From Zoogloea sp041917255 (lineage in GTDB: Bacteria; Pseudomonadota; Gammaproteobacteria; Burkholderiales; Rhodocyclaceae), in assembly GCA_041917255.1 (NCBI GenBank), contig JAYRYA010000012.1:48054-112053 (forward strand): a stretch of 64,000 nucleotides of DNA. Reading direction: 5' to 3'. The translations under genes were made by a program, and so were the position numbers. Positions 35,631 through 43,815 of the stretch are shown here, one piece after another. The notes beneath the pieces were generated by a model. That model was not told the DNA's origin and ran no database searches. It worked only from the letters and a program-made list of their open reading frames with translations. Each line of letters begins with the position of its first letter. Position 1 is the stretch's first letter.

Positions 35631-36214
35631 AACGTTTCCTGATCCCCCTCGGCATCTTCCTGGTGCTGGTCGTGTTCCTCGCCATCGGCCTCAACCGCGA
35701 TCCCCACGAGGTGCCCTCACCGCTGGTCGGAAAGCCGGCGCCGGAGTTCCGCCTCGTCACCCTGGCCGATCCGGCCAAGGAGTTCACCCCGGCCGACATG
35801 CGCGGCCAGGTGTGGCTGCTCAACGTGTGGGCCTCGTGGTGCGTGTCGTGCCGCGCCGAGCACCCGCTGCTGGTGGCCTTCGCGAAGGACGGCAAGCTGC
35901 CGGTGGTCGGCCTCAACTACAAGGAAGTGCGCGGCGACGGCGGCCTCGACGCCAAGAAACTCACCCCGGAACAGGAACTCGCCCTCACTCGCCAGCGCGC
36001 CGGCGCCTGGCTCACCCAGCACGGCAACCCGTACCAGCTGTCGGTGCTCGACATGGACGGCCGGGTCGGCATCGACTACGGCGTTTATGGTGTGCCCGAA
36101 ACCTATCTGATCGACAAGAAGGGCGTGATCCGCTTCAAACAGATCGGCCCGATCACCCCAGAAGCCCTGAGCCAGAAGATCCTGCCGCTGGCCAAGCAGC
36201 TCGCCGCCGAATGA
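35627..36214 (+). CDS. ccmG: Thiol:disulfide oxidoreductase CcmG/DsbE
   Basis: 195 residues. GTG 35627 overlaps the ccmF stop and gives the expected start, a signal anchor (FLIPLGIFLVLVVFLAIGL). The thioredoxin fold has the active site WASWCVSCRAEHP; the dipeptide between the cysteines (V-S) differs from the common P-T or P-P but occurs in relatives. GVYGVPETYLIDKKG contains the cis-proline. It keeps apocytochrome or CcmH cysteines reduced. It overlaps ccmH by 4 bp. Confidence 0.93.
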   Translation: MKRFLIPLGIFLVLVVFLAIGLNRDPHEVPSPLVGKPAPEFRLVTLADPAKEFTPADMRGQVWLLNVWASWCVSCRAEHPLLVAFAKDGKLPVVGLNYKEVRGDGGLDAKKLTPEQELALTRQRAGAWLTQHGNPYQLSVLDMDGRVGIDYGVYGVPETYLIDKKGVIRFKQIGPITPEALSQKILPLAKQLAAE

Positions 36215-36711
36215 CGACCATGACCCGCCGCCTGCTCGCGCCCCTCGCTGCCCTGCTGCTCTCCGCCAGCCTCAACCTCCACGCCGCCGACGCCACGCCG
36301 ATGGCCGAAGACCCGGCCGTCGAGGCGCGGCTCGTCACCATCTCCGAAGAACTCCGCTGCCTCGTCTGCCAGAACGAAAGCCTCGCCGCCTCCCGCGCCG
36401 AGCTGGCCAACGACCTGCGCGAGGAAGTCCGCAAGCTGATCCGCCAGGGCAAGTCCGACGCCGACATCCGCGACTACCTTGTCGCCCGCTACGGCGACTT
36501 CGTGCTCTACCGCCCGCCGGTCAAGCCGACCACCTGGCTGCTGTGGTTCGGCCCCTTCGCGCTGCTGACCGGTGGTGCCGTCGGCCTCATCGCCTACCTG
36601 CGCCGACGCGCCGGCAAGGTTGATGCCCCCGACCTCACCGCAGAGCAGCGCGCCGCCGCCGAAGCACTCCTCGGCACCGACTCCTCCCAACGCCCGAAGA
36701 ACGACGCATGA
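36211..36711 (+). CDS. ccmH: Cytochrome c maturation protein CcmH
   Basis: 166 residues: signal peptide, then a three-helix periplasmic domain with the redox motif LRCLVCQNES (CXXC), and a C-terminal membrane span (TWLLWFGPFALLTGGAVGLIAYL). This is the short CcmH form; the TPR part found fused in E. coli CcmH is encoded separately by the next gene. ATG overlaps the ccmG stop. Confidence 0.93.
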   Translation: MTTMTRRLLAPLAALLLSASLNLHAADATPMAEDPAVEARLVTISEELRCLVCQNESLAASRAELANDLREEVRKLIRQGKSDADIRDYLVARYGDFVLYRPPVKPTTWLLWFGPFALLTGGAVGLIAYLRRRAGKVDAPDLTAEQRAAAEALLGTDSSQRPKNDA

Positions 36712-37946
36712 CCGCCTTCTGGATTGCCGCCGGGCTGCTCACCGCCCTCGTCCTCGCCGTCCTGTGCTGGCCGCTGCTGCGCCACAAGACCGCCGCCCAC
36801 GCCTCCCGCCAGGCCATCAACACCGCGATCTACCGCGACCAGCTGGCCGAACTCGACCGGGATCTCGCCAGCGGCGCCCTCTCCCAGGCCGACTATGCCA
36901 GCGCCCGTAGCGAGATCGAACGCCGCGTCCTCGAAGACGTGGCCGGCGACGCCGCCGCGCCGCCCGATGCGCCCCGCCGCCTGCCACGCACCGCGCTGGG
37001 CCTCGCCGTCAGCCTGCCGCTGGCCGCGGTCGTGCTGTACTTCGCCCTCGGCAATCCCGCCGCCCTCGATCCGGCCGCATCGCGGCAGGCCGCCGAGCCC
37101 AGCGCCGCGGAGGTCGAGAAGATGGTCGCCGCCCTCGCCGCCAAGCTCGAACAAAACCCCGACAACCCCGAAGGCTGGGTGATGCTGGGCCGCAGCTACA
37201 AGGTGATGGGCCGCTTCGACGACGCCGCCAAGGCCTTCGAGAAGGCCGGTCCGGCAATGGAGACCAACCCCGAGCTGATGCTGGAACTCGCCGACCTCTC
37301 CGCCGAGCTCAACAAGGGCAAGATCGAAGGCAAGGGCCGCGAGATGCTGCTTAAGGTGCTCGCCGACCAGCCCGACAACCCCCAGGCGCTGGTCCTCGCC
37401 GGCTACGACGCCTATTCGCGCCAGCGCTACGCCGACGCCATCAAGCACTGGGAGAAGCTGCTGGCGATGGTCCCGCCCGATTCGCAGGACGCCCAGAACC
37501 TCACCGCCGGCATCGAGAAGGCCCGCAGCCTGATGGGCGCCGGCGCCCCCGCCCGCACAGCCGAGCAGCCCCCTAAGGCAGCCAAGGCCGACGCCCCGGC
37601 AGGCACCAAGGTCAGCGGCAGGGTCGAGCTGGCCCCGGAACTCAAGGCCAAGGCCAACCCCGACGACGTGGTGTTCATCTTCGCCCGCGCCGCCCAGGGC
37701 CCTCGGATGCCCCTGGCGGTGGTCCGCGCCAAAGTGGCTGATCTGCCGGTGGATTTCACCCTCGACGACAGCATGGCCATGAGCCCCGACTTCAAGCTCT
37801 CCTCGGCGGGCGAACTGCGCATCGAAGCGCGGATTTCCAGATCGGGCAATGCCACCGCCGTGCCGGGTGATCTCTCCGGCGAACTGGGCCCGGTGAAGGC
37901 CGGGGCCAGCGGACTGCGCCTGCGCATCGACCGCGTCGTGCAATAA
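36708..37946 (+). CDS. ccmI: Cytochrome c maturation TPR protein CcmI
   Basis: 412 residues. Two membrane spans near the N-terminus (1-22 and about 100-118) flank a cytoplasmic leucine-zipper-like loop (YRDQLAELDRDLASGALSQ). The periplasmic part has TPR repeats (NPEGWVMLGRSYKVMGRFDDAAKAFEKA, PQALVLAGYDAYSRQRYADAIKHWEKL) and a C-terminal beta domain (KVSGRVELAPELKAK). CcmI holds apocytochrome for heme ligation. It is the last ccm gene. The 226 bp that follow contain a small perfect palindrome (38059-38079) but no gene. Confidence 0.92.
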   Translation: MTAFWIAAGLLTALVLAVLCWPLLRHKTAAHASRQAINTAIYRDQLAELDRDLASGALSQADYASARSEIERRVLEDVAGDAAAPPDAPRRLPRTALGLAVSLPLAAVVLYFALGNPAALDPAASRQAAEPSAAEVEKMVAALAAKLEQNPDNPEGWVMLGRSYKVMGRFDDAAKAFEKAGPAMETNPELMLELADLSAELNKGKIEGKGREMLLKVLADQPDNPQALVLAGYDAYSRQRYADAIKHWEKLLAMVPPDSQDAQNLTAGIEKARSLMGAGAPARTAEQPPKAAKADAPAGTKVSGRVELAPELKAKANPDDVVFIFARAAQGPRMPLAVVRAKVADLPVDFTLDDSMAMSPDFKLSSAGELRIEARISRSGNATAVPGDLSGELGPVKAGASGLRLRIDRVVQ

Positions 37947-38172
37947 CGCGCAAACAAACGCTGCGGCCAACACTGAATAGCCGTAGCCTATCCTGAACAT
38001 CGCAATAAACAATTGGCGCTTCCACGAGGCTGCCGTAGCATGGAGCGATGTCTGAATTACCTGCTTCCTGAGAGCAGGTCAGGCTATCAAGCTGCACTTG
38101 GCGCGCCGGGGTACAACAGAAAACACCCCCCAATACCCACAGAGATTCATCCCGGCGCCCATTTTTTCCCCA

Positions 38173-38490
38173 ATGTCCCGCAACAATCTCTTCTCTCCGC
38201 TCCCGCCGCCGGGTCCGGATGAGCGCTTCGACACCCTCTTCGCCACCCCGAACTTGCGCATCGAGCGCATCGTCTCCCACCGCCACGCCAGCCCGCCCGG
38301 CTTCTGGTACGACCAGGCCGACGACGAATGGGTGATGCTCGCCCAAGGCACAGCCGAACTGGAATTCGGCGACGGCCGCCGCGAGGCGCTCACCCCCGGC
38401 GACTGGCTGCTGATCCCCGCCGGCTGCCGGCACCGGGTAGCCTCCACCGGGCCCGATACCGTGTGGCTGGCCGTGCACGTCGCCCGCTGA
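38173..38490 (+). CDS. Cupin-domain protein
   Basis: 105 residues. One cupin barrel: the first motif region SHRHASPPGFWYDQADDEWVMLAQGTAELEFGDG, then LTPGDWLLIPAGCRHRVAS. Metal ligands are probably His39, His41, the Glu in DDEWV and His92-type residues. ATG 38173 is chosen since upstream in-frame sequence is unlike the family. Such stand-alone cupins have varied roles. It lies 58 bp before the metallo-hydrolase gene and could be co-transcribed with it. Confidence 0.75.
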   Translation: MSRNNLFSPLPPPGPDERFDTLFATPNLRIERIVSHRHASPPGFWYDQADDEWVMLAQGTAELEFGDGRREALTPGDWLLIPAGCRHRVASTGPDTVWLAVHVAR

Positions 38491-38548
38491 CCCCAAATCC
38501 CTGCCGGATGTCGTATCCTCTTGTCCTTGACCCTCAGGAGAATGCCCC

Positions 38549-39517
38549 ATGATCCGCCGCAGCCTCACCGCCCTGGCCATTGCCGTAGGCGCCAGCTTCC
38601 TTCCGTTTTCCCCTGCTCAGGCTGAAGCTCCGGCCGTCGGCACCCAGGTACCCGGCTACTACCGCATGGCCCTTGGCCAGCTCGAGATCACCGCCCTCTA
38701 CGACGGCTACGTCGATCTCGGCGCCAACCTGCTGCTGGGCGCCAGCAAGGCCGATGTACAGAAGCTGCTGGCCAGGCAGTTCATCGCTGGCGAGAAGGTC
38801 CAGACCGCGGTCAATGCCTACCTCATCAACGCCGGCGGCAAGCTGATCCTCGTGGATGCCGGCGCCGCCAAGGCCTTCGGCCCGACCCTCGGCTTCATCG
38901 GCGATCAGCTCCGCGCCGCTGGCTACAGCCCCGACAAGGTCGACGTGGTGCTCCTCACCCACCTCCACGCCGACCACGTGGCCGGCATCCTCGACGCCGA
39001 CGGCAAGCCGCTCTTCCCCAACGCCGAGATCCACGTGGCCAAGTCCGAGAGCGACTTCTGGCTGTCCGAAGCCAACGCCGCCTCCGCGCCCAAGGACTTC
39101 AAGCCCTTCTTCGAGCTCGCCCGCAAGTCTGTGGCGCCCTACCAGGCCATCGGCAAGTACAAGACCTTCACCGGCGAAGCCGACTTCGGCAGCGTGAAGG
39201 CCGTGCCCTCCAACGGCCACACCCCGGGCCACACCAGCTACATCGTCGAATCCGGTGGCCAACGCTTGCTGATCCTCGGCGACGCGGTGCACGCCCACGC
39301 GGTGCAGTTTGCCCACCCGGAAGTCGCCATCGAGTTCGACAGCGACAAGAAGGCCGCCATCGCCGCCCGCAAGAAGCTCTTCGGCTGGGCCGCAAAGGAA
39401 AAGCTGCTGGTTTCCGGCATGCACCTGCCTTTCCCCGGCATCGGCCATGTGCGCAGCGAAGGCAAGGCCTTCGCCTGGGTGCCGGTGGAGTACAGCCCGA
39501 TCCGCAAGGACAAGTAA
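38549..39517 (+). CDS. Exported metallo-beta-lactamase fold hydrolase
   Basis: 322 residues. A signal peptide (about residues 1-26, ending PAQA) directs export. The MBL fold has the metal motif HLHADHVAG near residue 135, the second-site histidine in NGHTPGHTSY, the bridging Asp in LLILGDAVHAHAVQF, and a C-terminal His in GMHLPFPG. It belongs to the quorum-quenching-lactonase / glyoxalase-II-like branch rather than to true beta-lactamases; the substrate is unknown. AGGAGAA precedes the ATG. It is followed by a strong bidirectional terminator. Confidence 0.82.
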   Translation: MIRRSLTALAIAVGASFLPFSPAQAEAPAVGTQVPGYYRMALGQLEITALYDGYVDLGANLLLGASKADVQKLLARQFIAGEKVQTAVNAYLINAGGKLILVDAGAAKAFGPTLGFIGDQLRAAGYSPDKVDVVLLTHLHADHVAGILDADGKPLFPNAEIHVAKSESDFWLSEANAASAPKDFKPFFELARKSVAPYQAIGKYKTFTGEADFGSVKAVPSNGHTPGHTSYIVESGGQRLLILGDAVHAHAVQFAHPEVAIEFDSDKKAAIAARKKLFGWAAKEKLLVSGMHLPFPGIGHVRSEGKAFAWVPVEYSPIRKDK

Positions 39518-39533
39518 GCGCCGAACACCCAGC

Positions 39534-39561
39534 AAAAAGGCCACCCTTGGGTGGCCTTTTT
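39534..39561. terminator. Bidirectional terminator between MBL gene and metK
   Basis: A-run, GGCCACCC-TT-GGGTGGCC (8-bp perfect stem, 39539-39556), T-run. The A-tract and T-tract allow it to serve both convergent genes. Confidence 0.9.
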
Positions 39562-39584
39562 GCTGATGCCGGAAGCCGGCTTGG

Positions 39585-40751
39585 TTACAGCCCCGCGTCG
39601 GCGCGCAGCGCGGCGGCCTTGTCGGTGGTTTCCCAGGTGAAGTCCACCTCGTCGCGGCCGAAGTGGCCGTAGGCGGCAGTGCGCGAGTAGATCGGGCGCA
39701 GCAGGTTGAGGCTGGCGATGATGCCCTTCGGACGCAGGTCGAAATGGCGGCGCACCAGCTCGACAATCTTCTCGTCCGACACCTTGCCGGTGCCGAAGGT
39801 CTCGACCATCAGGCTCACCGGCTGGGCCACGCCGATGGCGTAGGCCACCTGCACCTCGCAGCGGTCGGCGAGGCCGGCGGCGACGATGTTCTTCGCCACG
39901 TAGCGACCGGCGTAGGCGGCCGAACGGTCCACCTTCGACGGGTCCTTGCCCGAGAACGCGCCGCCGCCGTGGTGGGCTGCGCCACCATAGGTATCGACGA
40001 TGATCTTGCGACCGGTAAGGCCGCAGTCGCCGTTCGGGCCACCGATCACGAACCGGCCGGTGGGGTTGATGAGGTAGCGGGTGTCGGCGGTGAGCATGTC
40101 CTTGGGCAGCACCGGCTTGATGACTTCCTCGATCACCGCCTCGGAGAGCGCCGTGTGGGCGATGTCCGGGTGATGCTGGGTGGACACCACCACGGTGTCG
40201 ATCGCCACCGGCTTGCCGTCCACGTAGCGCACGGTGAGCTGGCTCTTGGCGTCCGGGCGCAGCCACGGCAGGCGGCCGTCCTTACGCACTTCGGCCTGGC
40301 GCTGCATGATGCGGTGGGCGTAGTAGATCGGGAAGGGCATCAGGCTGGGCGTCTCGTTGCACGCGTAACCGAACATCAGGCCCTGGTCGCCGGCGCCCTG
40401 GTCGAGGTCGAGGCCCTCGCCCTCATTCACGCCCTGGGCGATGTCGGAGGACTGGCGGTTGATCGCGGTCAGCACCGCGCAGCTCTTGTAGTCGAAGCCG
40501 ATGTCGGAATCGTCGTAGCCGATGCGCTTGACCGTCTCGCGGGCGATGTCCATGTAGTTGATGTCGGCCTGGGTGGTGATCTCGCCGGAGATCACCACGA
40601 GCCCGGTGGACACCAGCGTCTCGCAGGCTACGCGGCCACGCGGGTCCTGGGCCAGGATGGCATCGAGGACGGCGTCGGAGATCTGGTCGGCAACCTTGTC
40701 CGGGTGGCCTTCGGAGACGGACTCCGAGGTAAACAGGTATTCTTTGGCCAT
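39585..40751 (-). CDS. metK: S-adenosylmethionine synthetase
   Basis: 388 residues, normal length. It makes SAM from methionine and ATP. Motifs: SVSEGHPDKVADQISDA with the ATP-binding His, GEITTQADI, the catalytic loop GAGDQGLMFGYACNETP, and the glycine-rich GGGAFSGKDPSKVDRSAAYA. AGGAG lies 6-10 bp before the ATG. Its leader carries a well-formed promoter and a hairpin/T-run just before the ribosome site. It is convergent with the MBL hydrolase gene. Confidence 0.96.
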   Translation of the reverse strand: MAKEYLFTSESVSEGHPDKVADQISDAVLDAILAQDPRGRVACETLVSTGLVVISGEITTQADINYMDIARETVKRIGYDDSDIGFDYKSCAVLTAINRQSSDIAQGVNEGEGLDLDQGAGDQGLMFGYACNETPSLMPFPIYYAHRIMQRQAEVRKDGRLPWLRPDAKSQLTVRYVDGKPVAIDTVVVSTQHHPDIAHTALSEAVIEEVIKPVLPKDMLTADTRYLINPTGRFVIGGPNGDCGLTGRKIIVDTYGGAAHHGGGAFSGKDPSKVDRSAAYAGRYVAKNIVAAGLADRCEVQVAYAIGVAQPVSLMVETFGTGKVSDEKIVELVRRHFDLRPKGIIASLNLLRPIYSRTAAYGHFGRDEVDFTWETTDKAAALRADAGL

Positions 40752-40763
40752 GAGGCACTCCTA

Positions 40764-40810
40764 GAAAAACAAAATCCCCGGGACTGGCGCCGTTGCCGTC
40801 TCTGGGGATT
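40764..40810 (-). terminator. Attenuator-like hairpin in the metK leader
   Basis: On the metK (minus) strand, AATCCCC (40804-40810) pairs with GGGGATT (40773-40779) across a 24-nt insert, followed at once by TTTGTTTTTC and then the metK ribosome site. A terminator placed between promoter and start suggests regulated read-through. I do not recognise a known SAM or SAH riboswitch in the roughly 100 nt upstream. Confidence 0.6.
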
Positions 40811-40915
40811 CGTCTGAGCGGCGACGCTTTAGCAGTATTTTTTTGGCCCGGGACGCGACACCGCCGCGCACCACCTCCGCCCTGCAAGTTGTCGGATTAA
40901 CTCGGCGGAATCACA

Positions 40916-40943
40916 ATTATAACTTTGCGCCTCCGGCCGTCAA
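40916..40943 (-). promoter_or_regulatory. Sigma-70 promoter of metK
   Basis: On the minus strand TTGACG, 16-nt spacer, TATAAT: nearly perfect consensus. It implies an untranslated leader of roughly 155 nt before the metK ATG. Confidence 0.8.
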
Positions 40944-40980
40944 TTAAGCCGATTCCCTACACACCCGTCCTGCACTGCCG

Positions 40981-41859
40981 ATGGCGTCGCTGATCTTCTC
41001 CTTCCTCGCCAGCCTGCCCCTGGGCGCGCTGCAAAAACTGGGCGTCTTCGCCGGCTGGCTGACCTACGCCCTGTCGCCCACCTACCGTCGGCGCCTGCGC
41101 GCCAACCTCGAACACGCCCTGGGCAAGGCCGAAGCCGACCGGGTGTGGCGCCGCGTCGTGGGGGAGACTGGCAAGCAGGCGCTGGAACTGCCCTGGATGC
41201 TGCTGCGCCCTCAGGGCGAGCTCGTCGCCAAGGTTGTCCGCGTGAGCGGCTGGGAGCACGTCGAGGCCGCCGAGGCCCGCGGCGGCGGCATCCTGTTCAT
41301 CACGCCGCACCTGGGTTGCTTCGAGATCACCGCCCAGTACTTCTCGACCCACCGGCCGATCACCGTGCTCTACCGCGCGCCCAAGAAGGCCGTGCTGCAG
41401 CCCGTCATCAACGCCGGTCGCAGCCGTGGCAACATGCATCTGGCGCCGGCCGACGTGGGCGGTGTGCGCCGGCTCATCAAGGCTCTGCGCGCCAAGGAGG
41501 CGGTGGGCATGCTGCCCGACCAGGTGCCCGGCGCCGGCGAAGGCGCCTGGCTGCCCTTCTTCGGCCGCCCGGCCTACACCATGACGCTGGCCGCGCGGAT
41601 GTCCGAGGTCGCGGGGGTCTCCACCATTTTTGCCTGGGCCGAACGCCTGCCCGGCGGTGAAGGCTTTCACCTGCGCCTGCGCCCGCCGCTCGCGCCCTTC
41701 GAGGGCGACACCGAAGCCCGCGCAGCCGCCATCAACCGCGAGATGGAAGCCCAGATCCGCGAGAACCCCACCCAATACCTGTGGGGCTACAACCGCTACA
41801 AGCGCCCGAAAGACGGCGCGCCAGCCCCCACCTCCACGCCTGCCCAGAACCAACCATGA
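40981..41859 (+). CDS. lpxL: Lipid A lauroyl-type acyltransferase (LpxL/HtrB)
   Basis: 292 residues. An N-terminal membrane segment precedes the acyltransferase fold. The catalytic HX4E motif is HLGCFE in FITPHLGCFEI, and PDQVPGAGEGAWLPFFG is the later conserved block. It adds a secondary acyl chain to Kdo2-lipid IVA. The start codon follows a weak ribosome site. Its stop overlaps the second acyltransferase gene as ATGA. It is divergent from metK. Confidence 0.9.
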   Translation: MASLIFSFLASLPLGALQKLGVFAGWLTYALSPTYRRRLRANLEHALGKAEADRVWRRVVGETGKQALELPWMLLRPQGELVAKVVRVSGWEHVEAAEARGGGILFITPHLGCFEITAQYFSTHRPITVLYRAPKKAVLQPVINAGRSRGNMHLAPADVGGVRRLIKALRAKEAVGMLPDQVPGAGEGAWLPFFGRPAYTMTLAARMSEVAGVSTIFAWAERLPGGEGFHLRLRPPLAPFEGDTEARAAAINREMEAQIRENPTQYLWGYNRYKRPKDGAPAPTSTPAQNQP

Positions 41860-42728
41860 GTCGAATCCTCGTCGCCCTGCTGTGGCTGCTCCACTGGCTG
41901 CCGCTGTCGGTCCAGGCTCCCATCGGCCGCGGCCTGGGGTTGCTGCTTTACTGGGTCATCCCGGCCCGTCGCAAGGTCACCCTCACCAACCTGCGGCTGT
42001 GCTTTCCCGAGCTTTCGGACGTCGAACGCAAGGCGCTGGCAAAGGAACACTTCGCCCTCGCCGGGCGCAGCATGCTCGAGCGCGGGCTGGCCTGGTTTGC
42101 CCCTGAAGACCGCCTGCGCAAGCTGATCCGCATCGACGGCGAAGATCGTCTGAGGAAACTGGTGGAAGCGCGCCAGCCGGTAATCCTGCTCACCCCGCAC
42201 TTTCTGGGGCTGGACCTGGGCGGCTCGCGAATGGCGATGTCCTTCGACTGCGTGAGCATCTACGCCCGCCAGAAAGACCCGGTGATCGACCGCTGGCTCT
42301 ACCACGGCCGCAGCCGCTTCGGCAGCCAGGTGCTGCTGCGCCGGGACGAGAGCGTCCGGGCGTCAATCAAGGCGATGAAGGAGATCCGGCCGTTCTACTA
42401 TCTGCCGGACATGGACAACGGGCCGCAAGACTCCATCTTCGTTCCGTTCTTTGGTGTGCCGGCGGCCACGCTGTCGGCCCTGCCGCGACTCAGCAAGCTG
42501 GGCGGCGCGGTGGTGATGCCCTGCATCACCCGCATGCTGCCGGGCGGCCAGGGCTACGTGGTGGAACTGGGCGAACCGTGGAGCGGCTTCCCCACCGCCG
42601 ACGTGGACGCCGACGTGCGCCGGATGAACGCCTGCATCGAAGACCAGGTGCGCACGATGCCGGCCCAGTACTACTGGGTGCATCGCCGCTTCAAGACCCG
42701 CCCGCCGGGCGAACCGAAGATCTACTGA
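41856..42728 (+). CDS. Second lipid A acyltransferase (LpxL/LpxM type)
   Basis: 290 residues, paralogue of the preceding gene with HX4D in LLTPHFLGLDL and the block FYYLPDMDNGPQDSIFVPFFG. The pair probably adds the two secondary acyl chains of lipid A; which enzyme acts first and with which acyl length cannot be told. ATG overlaps the upstream stop. It converges with a small membrane-protein gene 15 bp on. Confidence 0.88.
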   Translation: MSRILVALLWLLHWLPLSVQAPIGRGLGLLLYWVIPARRKVTLTNLRLCFPELSDVERKALAKEHFALAGRSMLERGLAWFAPEDRLRKLIRIDGEDRLRKLVEARQPVILLTPHFLGLDLGGSRMAMSFDCVSIYARQKDPVIDRWLYHGRSRFGSQVLLRRDESVRASIKAMKEIRPFYYLPDMDNGPQDSIFVPFFGVPAATLSALPRLSKLGGAVVMPCITRMLPGGQGYVVELGEPWSGFPTADVDADVRRMNACIEDQVRTMPAQYYWVHRRFKTRPPGEPKIY

Positions 42729-42743
42729 ACGGCCGGTACGACT

Positions 42744-42974
42744 TCAGCCGTCCTGACCATCCTTCGCGGCAAGCTCCGCCAGCACCAGCGGAAACGCCGC
42801 GCTACCCACCAGCGCCACGCCGGAGACAACCAGCACCAGCCCGGCGCCGGATTCCTGCAGCAGCGGGTGCAGCCCCTCGCCAAAGCCGGCCAGCAGCAAC
42901 AGGCCGGCGATCAGGCACGCAAGGCCCGGAATCCCCATCAGCCAGGCGCCCGCCGGCAGTCGCTTGAGGGCCAT
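42744..42974 (-). CDS. Small membrane protein, hypothetical
   Basis: 76 residues with two hydrophobic spans (WLMGIPGLACLIAGLLLLAGF and GAGLVLVVSGVALVGSAAFPLVL). The ATG lies 2 bp after the trmB stop on the same strand, so it is likely translated from the trmB transcript. No family recognised. Confidence 0.6.
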   Translation of the reverse strand: MALKRLPAGAWLMGIPGLACLIAGLLLLAGFGEGLHPLLQESGAGLVLVVSGVALVGSAAFPLVLAELAAKDGQDG

Positions 42975-42976
42975 CG

Positions 42977-43702
42977 TCACACCCGCTTGAAGACCAGATC
43001 CCACACCCCGTGGCCGAGCTTGATGCCGCGGTTCTCGAACTTGGTGAGCGGACGGTAATCGGGCTTGGGCGCGTAACCCTCGGCGGTGTTGGCGAGCAGT
43101 GGCTCGGCCCCCAGCACCTCGAGCATCTGCTGGGCGTATTCCTCCCAGTCGGTCGCGCAGTGCAGGTAGCCGCCCGGCGCGAGGCGGCTGGCGATCAGCT
43201 TCACGAAGGGCCCCTGCACCAGCCGACGCTTGTGGTGGCGCTTCTTGGGCCAGGGATCGGGGAAGTAGATGTGCACGCCGGCGAGCGAGCCTTCCGGGAT
43301 CATGTCGCGCAGCACCTCGACCGCATCGTGCTGGACGATGCGCAGGTTGGTGATGCCGCCCTCGTCGATCAGCTTGCACAGGCTGCCCACGCCGGGCGCG
43401 TGCACCTCGATACCAAGAAAGTCATCCTCCGGCCGGGCCTGGGCGATCACCGCGGTGGACTGGCCCATGCCAAAGCCGATCTCGACGACCTGCGGCGCCT
43501 CGCGGCCAAAGACGTCGGCCAGGTCGATGGGCTCGGGCCGGTACTCCACGCCGACCTTGGGCATCATCTCGTCGAGGAAGCGGTGCTGGGCATCCGACAT
43601 GCGCCCCTGGCGCAGCACGAAGCTGCGGATCGACTGGGAAGTGAGACGGCTGCCGCCCTGCGGCTCGTCGTCGGACTGGATGGCTGGCTGTTCGTCGCTC
43701 AT
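42977..43702 (-). CDS. trmB: tRNA (guanine-N7-)-methyltransferase
   Basis: 241 residues. It methylates G46 of tRNA using SAM. Motif I is VVEIGFGMGQST, the acidic GIEVHAPGVG follows, and the family hallmark is YFPDPWPKKRHHKRRL. Near the C-terminus TKFENRGIKLGH matches the T-x-F/Y-E-x-R-G-x-x-x-G-H signature. The N-terminal 25 residues are variable. ATG 43702 is chosen over TTG 43711. A terminator hairpin separates it from thiG. Confidence 0.94.
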   Translation of the reverse strand: MSDEQPAIQSDDEPQGGSRLTSQSIRSFVLRQGRMSDAQHRFLDEMMPKVGVEYRPEPIDLADVFGREAPQVVEIGFGMGQSTAVIAQARPEDDFLGIEVHAPGVGSLCKLIDEGGITNLRIVQHDAVEVLRDMIPEGSLAGVHIYFPDPWPKKRHHKRRLVQGPFVKLIASRLAPGGYLHCATDWEEYAQQMLEVLGAEPLLANTAEGYAPKPDYRPLTKFENRGIKLGHGVWDLVFKRV

Positions 43703-43766
43703 GGCGGTCAAGGCTTTTCATTGCGCCCTGCAGGTTGGTCTTCAGACCGGCCCGAGGGGTTGATTC

Positions 43767-43795
43767 AAGGAAAACGGCGCGCCGCAGCGCGCCGT
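43767..43795 (-). terminator. Terminator after thiG
   Basis: Minus strand: ACGGCGCGC, 4-nt loop, GCGCGCCGT (9-bp perfect stem, 43774-43795) then TTTTCCTT. It lies 20 bp after the thiG stop and ahead of trmB. Confidence 0.75.
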
Positions 43796-43815
43796 CGATC
43801 AAACGTCTTGCGGTG

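Noticed and set aside
38059..38079. Terminator after ccmI
   Set aside because: ACCTGCT/AGCAGGT palindrome lacks a T-run; noted only in the ccmI entry.
40811..40915. SAH or SAM riboswitch upstream of metK
   Set aside because: I could not match the leader to the conserved cores of those classes; kept only as an uncharacterised attenuator.
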